Positions 6,713 through 14,084 of a stretch of 14,115 nt of DNA are shown one piece after another (position 1 is the first letter of the stretch; the number at the start of each line of letters is the position of its first letter). The DNA is from Anaerolineales bacterium. Its GTDB lineage: Bacteria; Chloroflexota; Anaerolineae; Anaerolineales; E44-bin32. Position numbers and translations under genes: made by a program. Below the pieces are notes generated by a model. The model was not told the origin of the DNA and searched no databases. It worked only from the letters and a program-made list of their open reading frames with translations. The DNA lies in contig WVZH01000209.1 in assembly GCA_011772595.1 (NCBI GenBank), positions 1-14,115 of the forward strand. The letters are read 5' to 3'.

Positions 6713-8149
6713 ATGAACAAGAAAACGCGCCTTGAGGGGGATACCATGGGAGATATACCTGTACCGGTGGATGCCTTGTACGGGGCTCAGACCCAGCGTG
6801 CAGTAGAGAATTTTTCTGTCTCGGGGATGCGGCCTTGGCGTGCATTTATCTGGTCCATGGGGATGATCAAGCGAGCCGCGGCAATGGTCCATCTCGAGCT
6901 TGGGCTGCTCGAGGATGCAAAAGCCAATGCGATTGCAGAGGCAGCGAGAGAGGTCGTCGAGGGGCGCTGGGACGATCAATTCGTGGTTGATCCTTTCCAA
7001 GCTGGTGCTGGTACAAGCCAGAACATGAATACCAACGAGGTGATCGCAAATCGGGCGACACAGATCTTGGGTGGAGTGCTGGGGGAATATATCGTTCACC
7101 CAAACGATCACGTCAACATGGCACAGTCGACAAACGACACCATTCCGACGGCTATACGTCTGGGATGTCTATGGCGATTAGAGGAGCTCCTATCGGTTGT
7201 CAAGGCACTTGCAGAGGCTTTGAAAGAACGAGCAGTCGCATTCGACGACGTCCTCAAGTCGGGGCGCACGCACCTCCAGGACGCAGTCCCGATTCGATTG
7301 AGTCAGGAATTCGGCGCATACGCTCGTGCCGTCGAACGAGATGGCGATAGAATTCGCCGGGCAGCCGAAGGGTTGCGCAGGCTAGGGATTGGAGGGACGG
7401 CGGCCGGAACGGGTTTGAACGCCCATCCTGACTACCAAAGCCGCATGGTTGAAACTTTGGCAACATTAACCGGTTTGGAGTTACATCCATCCGATGATCT
7501 TTTCGAAAGCATGCAATCCATGGCGGATATGGCCGATTTTTCGGCGGCTCTTCGTACCTTGGCGATCACGTTGACCCGTGTTGCCAACGATTTTCGTCTG
7601 CTCTCTTCTGGACCTTCAACGGGGTTCGATGAGATCCATTTACCGGCTGTACAACCGGGATCGAGCATCATGCCTGGTAAGGTTAACCCGGTGATGGCAG
7701 AGATGCTCAATATGGCTATGTTTCATGTCATCGGCTGCGACGCGACCGTGGCCCTGGCCGCGCAAGCTGGACAGCTTGAATTGAACGTTATGATGCCCGT
7801 CATCGCCCATAACCTGTTCGAAATGATGCAGGTGACAATCGGTGCGGTAGATGCCTTCACGGAGCGATGCGTCCGAGGGATTCAGGCCAATCGAGAGAAA
7901 GCAGGGATGTGGCTTGAGCGTAACGCCATCGTTGTCACCGCGCTCAATCCGATCATCGGGTATTCTGCAGGTGCGGATCTGGTAAAAGAGGCGATCTCGA
8001 AGGATCAGACGGTGCGTGAGCTGGCTTTAGAAAAAGCAAACAGAGGGGAGTTGCATCACCGTCAGGAAGATCGACCTGTGACCGTGGATGAAGTCAAGGC
8101 AGCCCTGGACGACCTTCGGCGCTTGACGGAAGGGGGGATCTTTCGCTAG
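6713..8149 (+). CDS. aspA: Aspartase/class II fumarase family lyase, probably aspartate ammonia-lyase
   Basis: Encodes 478 residues. Members are cytoplasmic homotetramers that add or remove ammonia or water across fumarate. The substrate and catalytic motifs are all present: T101 in AGAGTSQNMNTNE, S139-T-N-D in HPNDHVNMAQSTND, GRTHLQDAVP at 184-193, and the flexible signature GSSIMPGKVNPV at 316-327 with catalytic serines and K323, N325. HPNDHVN, GRTHLQDAV and AAQAGQLELNVM look like Bacillus-type aspartases; fumarases usually have a ...GSGTQ..NMN segment and a different central loop. Aspartase (aspartate to fumarate plus ammonia) is preferred over fumarase, with real doubt. I chose ATG 6713, with GAGG 7 nt upstream and the family start KTRLEGDTMG just after; the frame extends to a TTG at 6659 without similarity. 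Convergent with the feo operon, 50 nt between stops, no clear terminator. Confidence 0.85.
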   Translation: MNKKTRLEGDTMGDIPVPVDALYGAQTQRAVENFSVSGMRPWRAFIWSMGMIKRAAAMVHLELGLLEDAKANAIAEAAREVVEGRWDDQFVVDPFQAGAGTSQNMNTNEVIANRATQILGGVLGEYIVHPNDHVNMAQSTNDTIPTAIRLGCLWRLEELLSVVKALAEALKERAVAFDDVLKSGRTHLQDAVPIRLSQEFGAYARAVERDGDRIRRAAEGLRRLGIGGTAAGTGLNAHPDYQSRMVETLATLTGLELHPSDDLFESMQSMADMADFSAALRTLAITLTRVANDFRLLSSGPSTGFDEIHLPAVQPGSSIMPGKVNPVMAEMLNMAMFHVIGCDATVALAAQAGQLELNVMMPVIAHNLFEMMQVTIGAVDAFTERCVRGIQANREKAGMWLERNAIVVTALNPIIGYSAGADLVKEAISKDQTVRELALEKANRGELHHRQEDRPVTVDEVKAALDDLRRLTEGGIFR

Positions 8150-8199
8150 TCACCTCTACCTTTATGTTCTCTCTCCACGCAAGATTCTCCGTATTGTGA

Positions 8200-9639
8200 T
8201 CATGCTAACGTCGCCAGGATACGCCAAATCTGAGCGATGAAAAACGTGATCGCAAAGCCTAAGCCTAAAGGAAGTAATGCGGATACCAAAGTCCACTTGC
8301 GGCTACCCGTCTCTTGGTAGATGGTGAACAGCGTCGTGCTGCATGGGTTGTGTATCAAACTGAAGAGCATCACGTTTACTGCGGTCAGCAACGTCCAGCC
8401 GCCGGCGCTGAGGATGCCTAGCGTGGCGATCTCCGAATCGAGCTCGAACATCACACCTGCGCCTGCACCGACACCCTGCATTCCAGTCACCAGGACGGTG
8501 AGCATAAGAACAGTCGGAATGACGATCTCGTTAGCTGGAATAGCGACGACGTACGCGAGCAAAACAACCCCGTTGAGACCTAATAAGAATCCTAGAGGAT
8601 CGAGGATGTTAATCAGGTGTTCCGCCAGGCTAGTCCCGCCAATGTGGGCGTTGGCAATGATCCAGATAATCGCACCCGCAGGCATGGCGAAAACAACCGC
8701 ACGCCAAAGGACAAATATCGTACGGTCGATGACGGAGGTATAGATCGTCTGCAAGATGCGAGGTGGCCGGTAGGGAGGGAGTTCGAGACTGAACGTGGAC
8801 ACCTCACCTTTCAACCACGTCCTCGAAAGCATCCAATTAATGAGAAATGTTAACACGACTCCAAGTAAAGCAACTCCGACAACGGTGAGGGCTGATATGA
8901 AGCCAGCGAGACTTGCAGGCACAAGAGTGCCAATAAAGATTGATGCGAGTAGTATTTGCGTAGGCCAACGTCCGTTGCACAAAGCAAAGTTGTTCGTCAG
9001 GATGGCGATCAACCGCTCCCGTGGGCTATCGATGATCCGAGTTGCGATCACTCCAGCTGCGTTGCATCCAAAGCCCATCATCATGCTCAAAGCTTGTTTG
9101 CCGTGCGCACCAGTTCTTCTAAAGAGCCTGTCGAGATTGAAAGCCACACGAGGGAGGTAGCCGAAGTCCTCGAGTAGGGTAAACAATGGAAAGAAGATTG
9201 CCATTGGGGGGAGCATGACGCTGATCACCCAAGCCGTCGCGAGGTACACGCCATCTATCAGGATCCCACTCAGCCACCAGGGAAATCCGAGAGAGCCGGC
9301 GCCACTCTTTAACACGGGATAGATGGTATCTAAAAGCAGCGAGGAAATCCATCCTGAGGGAATGTTGGCGCCTGAGATGGTGAGCCAAAAGATGAGCGTG
9401 AACAAGAGCAACATGATGGGGAAGCCCCAAACGCGGCTTGTGACGAGTTGATCGATAGCGCGATCCAGGTCGAATCGTGGTCGTTCATCTGGGTGAGTTA
9501 CCGCACGATCGGCGAGGCGTGCCGCGTCGGTGTAGATTGCTTCCACGAGCTTCTCATGAAGATTGCCGCCAATTTCCCAGCGCAGCGCCCTTGCGATTGA
9601 TAAGACCTCGTCAATGGAAGGCTTTCCAGGCTTCTTCAT
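8200..9639 (-). CDS. feoB: FeoB membrane (permease) domain as a separate protein
   Basis: Encodes 479 residues that correspond to the FeoB membrane half with no GTPase. A soluble N-terminal part (1-70) resembles the linker before the first helix ([17 protein letters not shown] ... [15 protein letters not shown]). Two gate-like repeats follow: the first with [21 protein letters not shown] (156-176) and GFGCNAAG (189-196), the second ending [19 protein letters not shown]. These are the Cys-containing motifs proposed to line the ferrous iron path in the inner membrane. The motif after GCN is AA, where classical FeoB has VPA. About nine hydrophobic segments are seen. ATG 9639 overlaps the upstream TGA by 1 nt; a TTG at 9642 (4-nt overlap) is the alternative. 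No sequence is missing relative to FeoB, so this is a true gene split and not a frameshift remnant. Confidence 0.9.
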   Translation of the reverse strand: MKKPGKPSIDEVLSIARALRWEIGGNLHEKLVEAIYTDAARLADRAVTHPDERPRFDLDRAIDQLVTSRVWGFPIMLLLFTLIFWLTISGANIPSGWISSLLLDTIYPVLKSGAGSLGFPWWLSGILIDGVYLATAWVISVMLPPMAIFFPLFTLLEDFGYLPRVAFNLDRLFRRTGAHGKQALSMMMGFGCNAAGVIATRIIDSPRERLIAILTNNFALCNGRWPTQILLASIFIGTLVPASLAGFISALTVVGVALLGVVLTFLINWMLSRTWLKGEVSTFSLELPPYRPPRILQTIYTSVIDRTIFVLWRAVVFAMPAGAIIWIIANAHIGGTSLAEHLINILDPLGFLLGLNGVVLLAYVVAIPANEIVIPTVLMLTVLVTGMQGVGAGAGVMFELDSEIATLGILSAGGWTLLTAVNVMLFSLIHNPCSTTLFTIYQETGSRKWTLVSALLPLGLGFAITFFIAQIWRILATLA

Positions 9640-10475
9640 CAAGTGTGTTCCCGGATCGTTTCGGGTTTCTCCTTGAGGTCAAAAGATATGCTGTGCGACA
9701 GATCTCCAAGTTCTCCCTCGCGAATTGCTTCGATGATACGCTCATCACCGTCCAGAAGTCGCATCGCTACCCACCGTGAATTAGGCAATCCTGGGAACAA
9801 TGATGCGACTTTTTCACTCAGTTCGGAGATTGTTCTTTCTAACGCCGCAGAGAAGGACTTGATTTTGTAAGGTTGGGGGTTGTTCTTACCCGTTGCCACA
9901 TCGGCGATGGCATGGAGCAAGTCAGTGAGACCCTCACTGTATCGTGCTACAGTTGGAACGACTGGTACACCTAAATCGCGTCCTAAACGACGTTCATCGA
10001 TTTGAATGCCATGGCGCTTGGCCTCGTCCATGAGGTTAAGGCAGATGACAACACGGTCTGTGATCTCCAAGACTTGTAGTGCCAAGTTTAGGTTACGCTC
10101 CAGCCGAGTCGCATCGGCGACCACGACCGTCACATCGGGTTGACCAAAGAGAATGAAGTTCCTGGCGATCTCCTCGTCGAATGTCATGGAGAGCAGGGAG
10201 TATGTTCCAGGGAGATCGACGAGTTTGTAGCGCCGATCCTGGAACTCGAAACCGCCTTCCGCGCGGCTTACGGTTTTTCCAGGCCAATTCCCGGTGTGTT
10301 GACGCAATCCGGTTAACGCGTTGAACACCGTGCTCTTCCCCGTGTTCGGATTACCGGTGAGTGCGACCACGTAATCCCAGTCTTCCATGTCCACGCCGAG
10401 TTTCAACAGGTTGGCGGTGTGGTGGACGGGGCAAGTTTCACACGCAGCGGAGGTATTCGACAGCTTGTTTGTCAT
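9639..10475 (-). CDS. feoB: FeoB GTPase domain as a separate protein
   Basis: Encodes 278 residues that match the cytoplasmic half of FeoB. G1 is G41-NPNTGKST49, switch I contains TGNWPGKTV (62-69), G3 is D87-LPGTYSLL, and G4 is N147-LMD150. A helical stretch after residue 190 ([35 protein letters not shown]) fits the GDI domain. In classical FeoB this GTPase gates ferrous iron import through the attached membrane domain; here it must act in trans. The first 35 residues precede the G domain and carry C12-ET-C15-PVHH, a possible metal-binding site absent from the usual FeoB N-terminus. The start ATG 10475 overlaps the DtxR-FeoA stop by 4 nt (ATGA), and its stop overlaps the permease start. Both overlaps suggest a fixed 1:1:1 output of the three proteins. 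Confidence 0.92.
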   Translation of the reverse strand: MTNKLSNTSAACETCPVHHTANLLKLGVDMEDWDYVVALTGNPNTGKSTVFNALTGLRQHTGNWPGKTVSRAEGGFEFQDRRYKLVDLPGTYSLLSMTFDEEIARNFILFGQPDVTVVVADATRLERNLNLALQVLEITDRVVICLNLMDEAKRHGIQIDERRLGRDLGVPVVPTVARYSEGLTDLLHAIADVATGKNNPQPYKIKSFSAALERTISELSEKVASLFPGLPNSRWVAMRLLDGDERIIEAIREGELGDLSHSISFDLKEKPETIREHT

Positions 10476-11506
10476 ACATCAGCCTCAATGATGTCGTCGA
10501 TGTAGATCAGGTCGGCCTGATCTTTTCGCAATGCAATGAGAGCCCCACGGATGCGGTAGGCGATCGGATCACCATTTGGACTGGAGAAATCGGCTTGCAC
10601 GATCGTGCCACGTAGTAATCCAAGATCCATCAAGCGCCGTCGTTCTGCCCCCCGACTCGCCGGTGAGATACCCAGCACTAGCGCTTTCTGACCGGGCTCG
10701 AGGCAAGAAAGCCGCTTACAGGGGAATACATCTTCGGCTTGCTGCTCGGGCTCAAGCACAACGGAGAGGTTGTTTGCTACGATCGGGGCTAAAACGTGTT
10801 CGTCGCCGTTGGCCCAAAAGCGGATACGCTCCGTTGATTTTTCGATCACCCAGATTTGCATGCCGGGGTGTAATCCTACGGCGACGATTTGCGCGAACAG
10901 TTCGGCCGGTTCATCTTCAATGTGTACGATGCGGATTAAGGTATTTTCGTCGACTGATGTGAGGGGTATACCGCCATGGGAAACATACTCGCCGTCTGCT
11001 GTAGGAATCGGATCACCATGAGGATCGTGCGTCGGGTGGCTTAATTGCGCCGAAAGCGCATTTAGTTCTTCTGGTGAGAGTCGATGCTCATGAGTTTCAG
11101 CGCGATCGTGCCATTCGGCCTCGGACAGCCCCGTTGTCTCAGCCAGGTATCGCTCCCAGACGCGATGAGCACGCAAGATGTGGAGTGCCGCATTTCGCCC
11201 GTTAGGTGTCAATGTGGGGCGTCCCTCTTGGTAAGTGAGCAGTTGGCTCGTTTCCATCTTCACCAGAATCTCCGCGGCCTTGGAAGCTGAAACCCGTAGA
11301 GCACCGGCAACACTCTTCACACTAATGTGGTGCCGTTCCATCTCATTGCTGTGGATGTGTTTGAGTGCATCTTCGATCAATACCCGCTCTGTGAGACGGC
11401 GATTGTGTAAAATCCGGTTCACAAGTCCACGTTCGGGCCAGAAGAGCGCGAGGCAAATTGCGAACGAGGCCATTGCGATGAGAAGTGCGATAAGGGGATG
11501 GATCAT
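10472..11506 (-). CDS. Membrane-anchored DtxR/MntR-type regulator fused to two FeoA-like domains
   Basis: Encodes 344 residues. Residues 5-23 are one hydrophobic helix (LIALLIAMASFAICLALF), followed by basic residues 26-41. Residues about 40-104 are a DtxR-type winged helix ending in the wing TYQEGRPTLTPNGR. The metal/dimer region includes H114, E118, E137, E140 and H141 (AETHEHRLS); glutamate at 137 is as in MntR, where DtxR has cysteine. A DPHGDPIP linker follows. The C-terminal half holds two SH3-like FeoA domains (about 183-255 and 268-340, the second with ISPASRGAERRRLMDLGLLRG). Expected role is metal-dependent repression of this operon and, through FeoA domains, support of FeoB; both are inferred. 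ATG 11506 has AAGGA 9 nt upstream. First gene of the feo operon; stop overlaps the next start by 4 nt. No separate feoA is present nearby. Confidence 0.87.
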   Translation of the reverse strand: MIHPLIALLIAMASFAICLALFWPERGLVNRILHNRRLTERVLIEDALKHIHSNEMERHHISVKSVAGALRVSASKAAEILVKMETSQLLTYQEGRPTLTPNGRNAALHILRAHRVWERYLAETTGLSEAEWHDRAETHEHRLSPEELNALSAQLSHPTHDPHGDPIPTADGEYVSHGGIPLTSVDENTLIRIVHIEDEPAELFAQIVAVGLHPGMQIWVIEKSTERIRFWANGDEHVLAPIVANNLSVVLEPEQQAEDVFPCKRLSCLEPGQKALVLGISPASRGAERRRLMDLGLLRGTIVQADFSSPNGDPIAYRIRGALIALRKDQADLIYIDDIIEADV

Positions 11507-11579
11507 CCTGCCAATTCCTTAATCTGACCGAGCACAGTGCGATACGAACAAAGACTTCGGTTCCAGAGAGAGATAGATT

Positions 11580-11610
11580 AAACTAACTATAATATTTGAC
11601 GAACCTAACT
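11580..11610. promoter_or_regulatory. Pair of 9-bp direct repeats, candidate DtxR-type operator
   Basis: AAACTAACT (11580-11588) and AACCTAACT (11602-11610) differ at one base and start 22 bp apart, about two helical turns. On the minus strand the second reads AGTTAGGTT, close to a DtxR half-site (TTAGGTTAG). They flank the proposed feo -10 hexamer, where a repressor would block initiation. Confidence 0.45.
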
Positions 11611-11617
11611 TGGACAA
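11589..11617 (-). promoter_or_regulatory. Candidate promoter of the feo operon
   Basis: On the minus strand TTGTCC (11617-11612) precedes TATTAT (11594-11589) with a 17-nt spacer; the -10 matches 5 of 6. Start of transcription would be near 11582, giving a leader of about 76 nt before ATG 11506. The surrounding 30 bp are clearly AT-rich compared with the flanks. Confidence 0.55.
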
Positions 11618-11775
11618 GATTCTATGGCTAGTTCATGGAACTGTCAAGCCCAGAGAGAGATCCTCGGGCGCCAGCAAATTGTGGCAAGCCGGTACACCTC
11701 GATAAAAGGCGGTATGATAGAACTGTATCCTCGTCAAGGCTATGTGATGACTGGTTCCATTGGACACGGGTGTTG

Positions 11776-12195
11776 ATGATGCAAGTGTCCCCCAAAATCC
11801 TTTCTCTCGAACTCGATGATTGGCGATCGATGCGGGAGCACGTCGACGCGTGTCTGCCCAATGAAGCCTGTGGCTTTCTTTTTGGAAGTGGGGGGAAGGT
11901 TCGAGTGGTTATTCCTGTGACCAACATTGATCATAGTCCTTTTCGCTTTCGCATGGACCCGAAAGAGCAGATCGAGGCGATGTTTCGAATGGAAGCCGAA
12001 GGCTACGAATTGATCGCCATCTTTCATTCCCATCCGCGAGGACCACAGGGACCATCCGAGACGGATGTCGCTGAAGCAGCCTACCCTGAAGCTTTTTATC
12101 TCGTATGGGCTCCGGACGGCGCTGATTGGGGGTGTCGTGCCTTTACACTGGCAACCGATGGGCCAAGGGAGATCCCAATTCATATTTTGAAATGA
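11776..12195 (+). CDS. Stand-alone JAMM/MPN-domain metalloprotease family protein
   Basis: Encodes 139 residues, nearly all one MPN (Mov34) domain. The zinc site of the JAMM class is complete: E30 (PNEACGFLFG), H84 and H86 (FHSHP), S94 and D97 (GPSETD). Bacterial members cleave the C-terminus of ubiquitin-like sulfur carriers such as CysO, MoaD or ThiS, or act as deconjugating enzymes; no such partner, E1-like gene or cysteine synthase lies in this window. Start is doubtful: ATG 11776 (with a second ATG after it) has only weak Shine-Dalgarno context, and the frame is open back to 11635, but the added 47 residues show no family similarity. It is divergent from the feo operon (about 270 nt apart) and 65 nt ahead of the PlsY gene, possibly in one transcript. 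Confidence 0.85.
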   Translation: MMQVSPKILSLELDDWRSMREHVDACLPNEACGFLFGSGGKVRVVIPVTNIDHSPFRFRMDPKEQIEAMFRMEAEGYELIAIFHSHPRGPQGPSETDVAEAAYPEAFYLVWAPDGADWGCRAFTLATDGPREIPIHILK

Positions 12196-12260
12196 GGAAC
12201 TCCGATCATGACAGGGTGTTTTCTGAAGTGTAAGCCAATCGGAAAAGGAGGCAGGTGGTT

Positions 12261-12953
12261 ATGCGGATTGGCGAGCTAGCAGCAGTGTTGGTGGGAGCAT
12301 ACATTCTCGGTTCATTTCCAGTCGGGCTGTTGGTGGTCAAACTTCTTCGCGGTAGGGATATCCGCTATTGGTTCAGTGGTAGGACAGGTGGCACCAACGT
12401 CATGCGCATGGCAGGATTCTGGGCAGGATTCTTTACGGCCCTAATCGACCTGGGGAAGGGCACACTTGCCGTGTTCCTCGCTCGCTGGTTGACCCCTGGA
12501 CAGCCGGGGACCGAGGTCGCTGCCGGTCTCTTGGCTATCGTGGGGCATAATCATTCCATCTTTCTTCTCGAACGCAAGGAGGGCAAGTTGCGGTTGCGTG
12601 GTGGTGCTGGAGGCGCAACCACGGGCGGCGTTGTTTTAGGACTATGGCCGCCTGCGTTATTAATTCTCGTGCCCATCGGATTAGGCATGCTCTATGGTGT
12701 CGGGTATGCCTCTCTGGCGACGATGAGTATCGGTATTGCCACGACCTTGATTTTTCTCATACGCGCGCTGACCGGACAAGGACCTTGGGCTTACGTGGTC
12801 TTCGGTGTCATTGCTGAGGGACTTCTTATTTTTGCTCTTCGTCCTAATATCCAAAGGCTATTGAAGGGGGAAGAACGACTGGTCGGCTGGCGTGCCCGTA
12901 AAGCTCGTCAGCAAGAGCAATCCAAGCAGGTAAACGGCAACGCTCAAGTTTAA
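12261..12953 (+). CDS. plsY: PlsY-family glycerol-3-phosphate acyltransferase, divergent
   Basis: Encodes 230 residues with about six hydrophobic segments. PlsY moves an acyl group from acyl-phosphate to glycerol 3-phosphate at the membrane, the first step of phospholipid synthesis. Motif 1 is G17-SFPVG, motif 2 reads S39-GRTGGTNVMRMAG, DLGKG (63-67) is conserved, and motif 3 spans G95-HNHSIF to GGAGGATTGG (114-122). Compared with usual PlsY, motif 2 has R41 in the place of a common Asn, motif 3 lacks the Pro after GHN/GHx, and the GGKGVAT lysine is replaced by Ala (A116), after an inserted charged loop ERKEGKLRLR. So it is family-level sure, but activity and substrate are open. GGAGG at 12247-12251 is 9 nt before ATG 12261; a GTG at 12255 is too close to that site. 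A basic, Q-rich tail ends the protein. Confidence 0.82.
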   Translation: MRIGELAAVLVGAYILGSFPVGLLVVKLLRGRDIRYWFSGRTGGTNVMRMAGFWAGFFTALIDLGKGTLAVFLARWLTPGQPGTEVAAGLLAIVGHNHSIFLLERKEGKLRLRGGAGGATTGGVVLGLWPPALLILVPIGLGMLYGVGYASLATMSIGIATTLIFLIRALTGQGPWAYVVFGVIAEGLLIFALRPNIQRLLKGEERLVGWRARKARQQEQSKQVNGNAQV

Positions 12954-13115
12954 GGCTTCTGGGCATTTGAGTACTCCCACTTCTCTCGAGCGAACAAAAT
13001 CCAGGCAAGGGGACATCTGGAACTGCCACTCACATGAATTATTCATTGCGAGGTGGACCTTGACCGTATCCTAGATTGAAGCTGAGCCGTCTGTTACGTA
13101 GGCGCAGGCGTTTGA

Positions 13116-13928
13116 TCATGTCAAGCTGAAAATGAGCACGATCGCAACCGTGAAAACCGCGGCGAACTCCCACACGCGTGATCTTTCGAGCCGACCTTGT
13201 TGATGCATGAGCGTGAGACCGCTCGCCAGGTAGACAAGCAATCCGAGTAGGAGTGCGCCACGTAGTGGAGGGAGTGGCCAGTAATGGAGCCCCCAAGCGA
13301 GCTGTGTGGTGATTGCACTCATGAGGAGTGCATACTGTGGGGCTGCCCTGTCCCGCGGATTAAGGTTATGGAGTCGCCAAGCGACAGCGGCACTTGCTAT
13401 GAATATCAAAGGGATTGAGAAGGCAGCGCGCAGGTCCGCAGTCAGGATGGCGAAGAAAGCACCTATTAAAAGGAGGTATGCCAGTGCTGAGAGGCCTACG
13501 GAGGCCGTATCGAATCGTGGGTCTCTTGCATCGACAACGACGTATTCTGCCATCAAAACTGCAATCAGCAGCACGGCTGTAAGTATCAGGCCGATCCACA
13601 GCGGTGGTCCTCCGGGGATGCGCGTCAGGATGGCTCCGGAACCGAGTGCGGCCAAGCCGGGGATGATCCAATGCTCGGAAATCGATTTTCCATTTTCAAA
13701 ATTCGGGTGCGATCGAATGAGCCAATCAGCCCCAGCGGTGGCGAGAAGCGCTGCCAGGGTGAGCATCACGAAGTTAGTGTTGAATTCAAATCGGATGATC
13801 AGACCAAGGATTGCGAATTCGGCGTCCAACGTGGGCAAAACTACGATGCGGATTAACGTATATGTGAGTAAGACCAACGCGGTCAGCGTGCTCACACGAT
13901 CTCGATCTGGTTGCGGTAATTCGAGCAT
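13116..13928 (-). CDS. Polytopic membrane protein of unknown function
   Basis: I do not recognise this gene. It encodes 270 residues with about eight hydrophobic segments, roughly at 13-31, 52-71, 87-102, 110-132, 144-163, 168-184, 200-217, 222-241 and 252-268. It has no cysteine cluster, no clear catalytic motif, no signal peptide cleavage site. Charged loops include RSHPNFENGKS (72-82), the acidic-basic VVDARDPRFD (131-140) and NLNPRDRAAP. The start ATG 13928 has no good Shine-Dalgarno sequence but a well-placed promoter (13938-13966) whose start point would fall 3 nt or so before ATG, implying leaderless translation. The hydrophobic pattern continues through the whole frame, and the opposite-strand open frame over it (13306-13944) is its shadow. 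It is convergent with plsY, 162 nt away. Confidence 0.75.
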   Translation of the reverse strand: MLELPQPDRDRVSTLTALVLLTYTLIRIVVLPTLDAEFAILGLIIRFEFNTNFVMLTLAALLATAGADWLIRSHPNFENGKSISEHWIIPGLAALGSGAILTRIPGGPPLWIGLILTAVLLIAVLMAEYVVVDARDPRFDTASVGLSALAYLLLIGAFFAILTADLRAAFSIPLIFIASAAVAWRLHNLNPRDRAAPQYALLMSAITTQLAWGLHYWPLPPLRGALLLGLLVYLASGLTLMHQQGRLERSRVWEFAAVFTVAIVLIFSLT

Positions 13929-13937
13929 CTCGCTGGC

Positions 13938-13966
13938 ATTCTAGCATTCGAACGCAGACCTGTCTA
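13938..13966 (-). promoter_or_regulatory. Candidate promoter giving an almost leaderless mRNA
   Basis: On the minus strand TAGACA (13966-13961) precedes TAGAAT (13943-13938) with a 17-nt spacer; each hexamer matches 5 of 6 and a TG sits at the extended -10 position. The ATG of the membrane-protein gene lies 9 nt after the -10, so the RNA would start 2-4 nt before it. Confidence 0.6.
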
Positions 13967-13995
13967 TGCTGGCGAAAGAGGATGGGTGTAATCCA

Positions 13996-14015
13996 TGATT
14001 GTCAGGACACAATCA
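13996..14015. repeat. 7-bp inverted repeat upstream of the membrane-protein gene
   Basis: TGATTGT (13996-14002) and ACAATCA (14009-14015) are perfectly complementary around a 6-nt spacer. It lies 30 nt upstream of the candidate -35. It could be an operator or part of the intergenic repeat that follows; there is no T tract, so it is not a terminator. Confidence 0.45.
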
Positions 14016-14084
14016 CAGTGGAGAAGGAGGTCTCGTTAATCAAATCAAACCCATAGCTGGTTTCGTTAGATTACCCAAGTGGTG

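Noticed and set aside
9630..9650. FeoB as one gene broken by frameshift or joined by programmed frameshifting
   Set aside because: The break lies exactly at the boundary of the GTPase/GDI and membrane parts, both halves are complete, a start codon overlaps the stop, and no slippery heptamer is visible. Sequencing error cannot be fully excluded.
11690..11718. Promoter for the JAMM gene with TATGAT at 11713-11718
   Set aside because: The -10 is acceptable, but no -35 better than 3 of 6 is at usable spacing and no extended -10 is present; left out as a feature.
13306..13944. Plus-strand open frame of 212 codons over the last membrane-protein gene
   Set aside because: The product is Ser/Arg/Ala-rich without domain features, and the opposite strand encodes regular membrane helices; it is a shadow.
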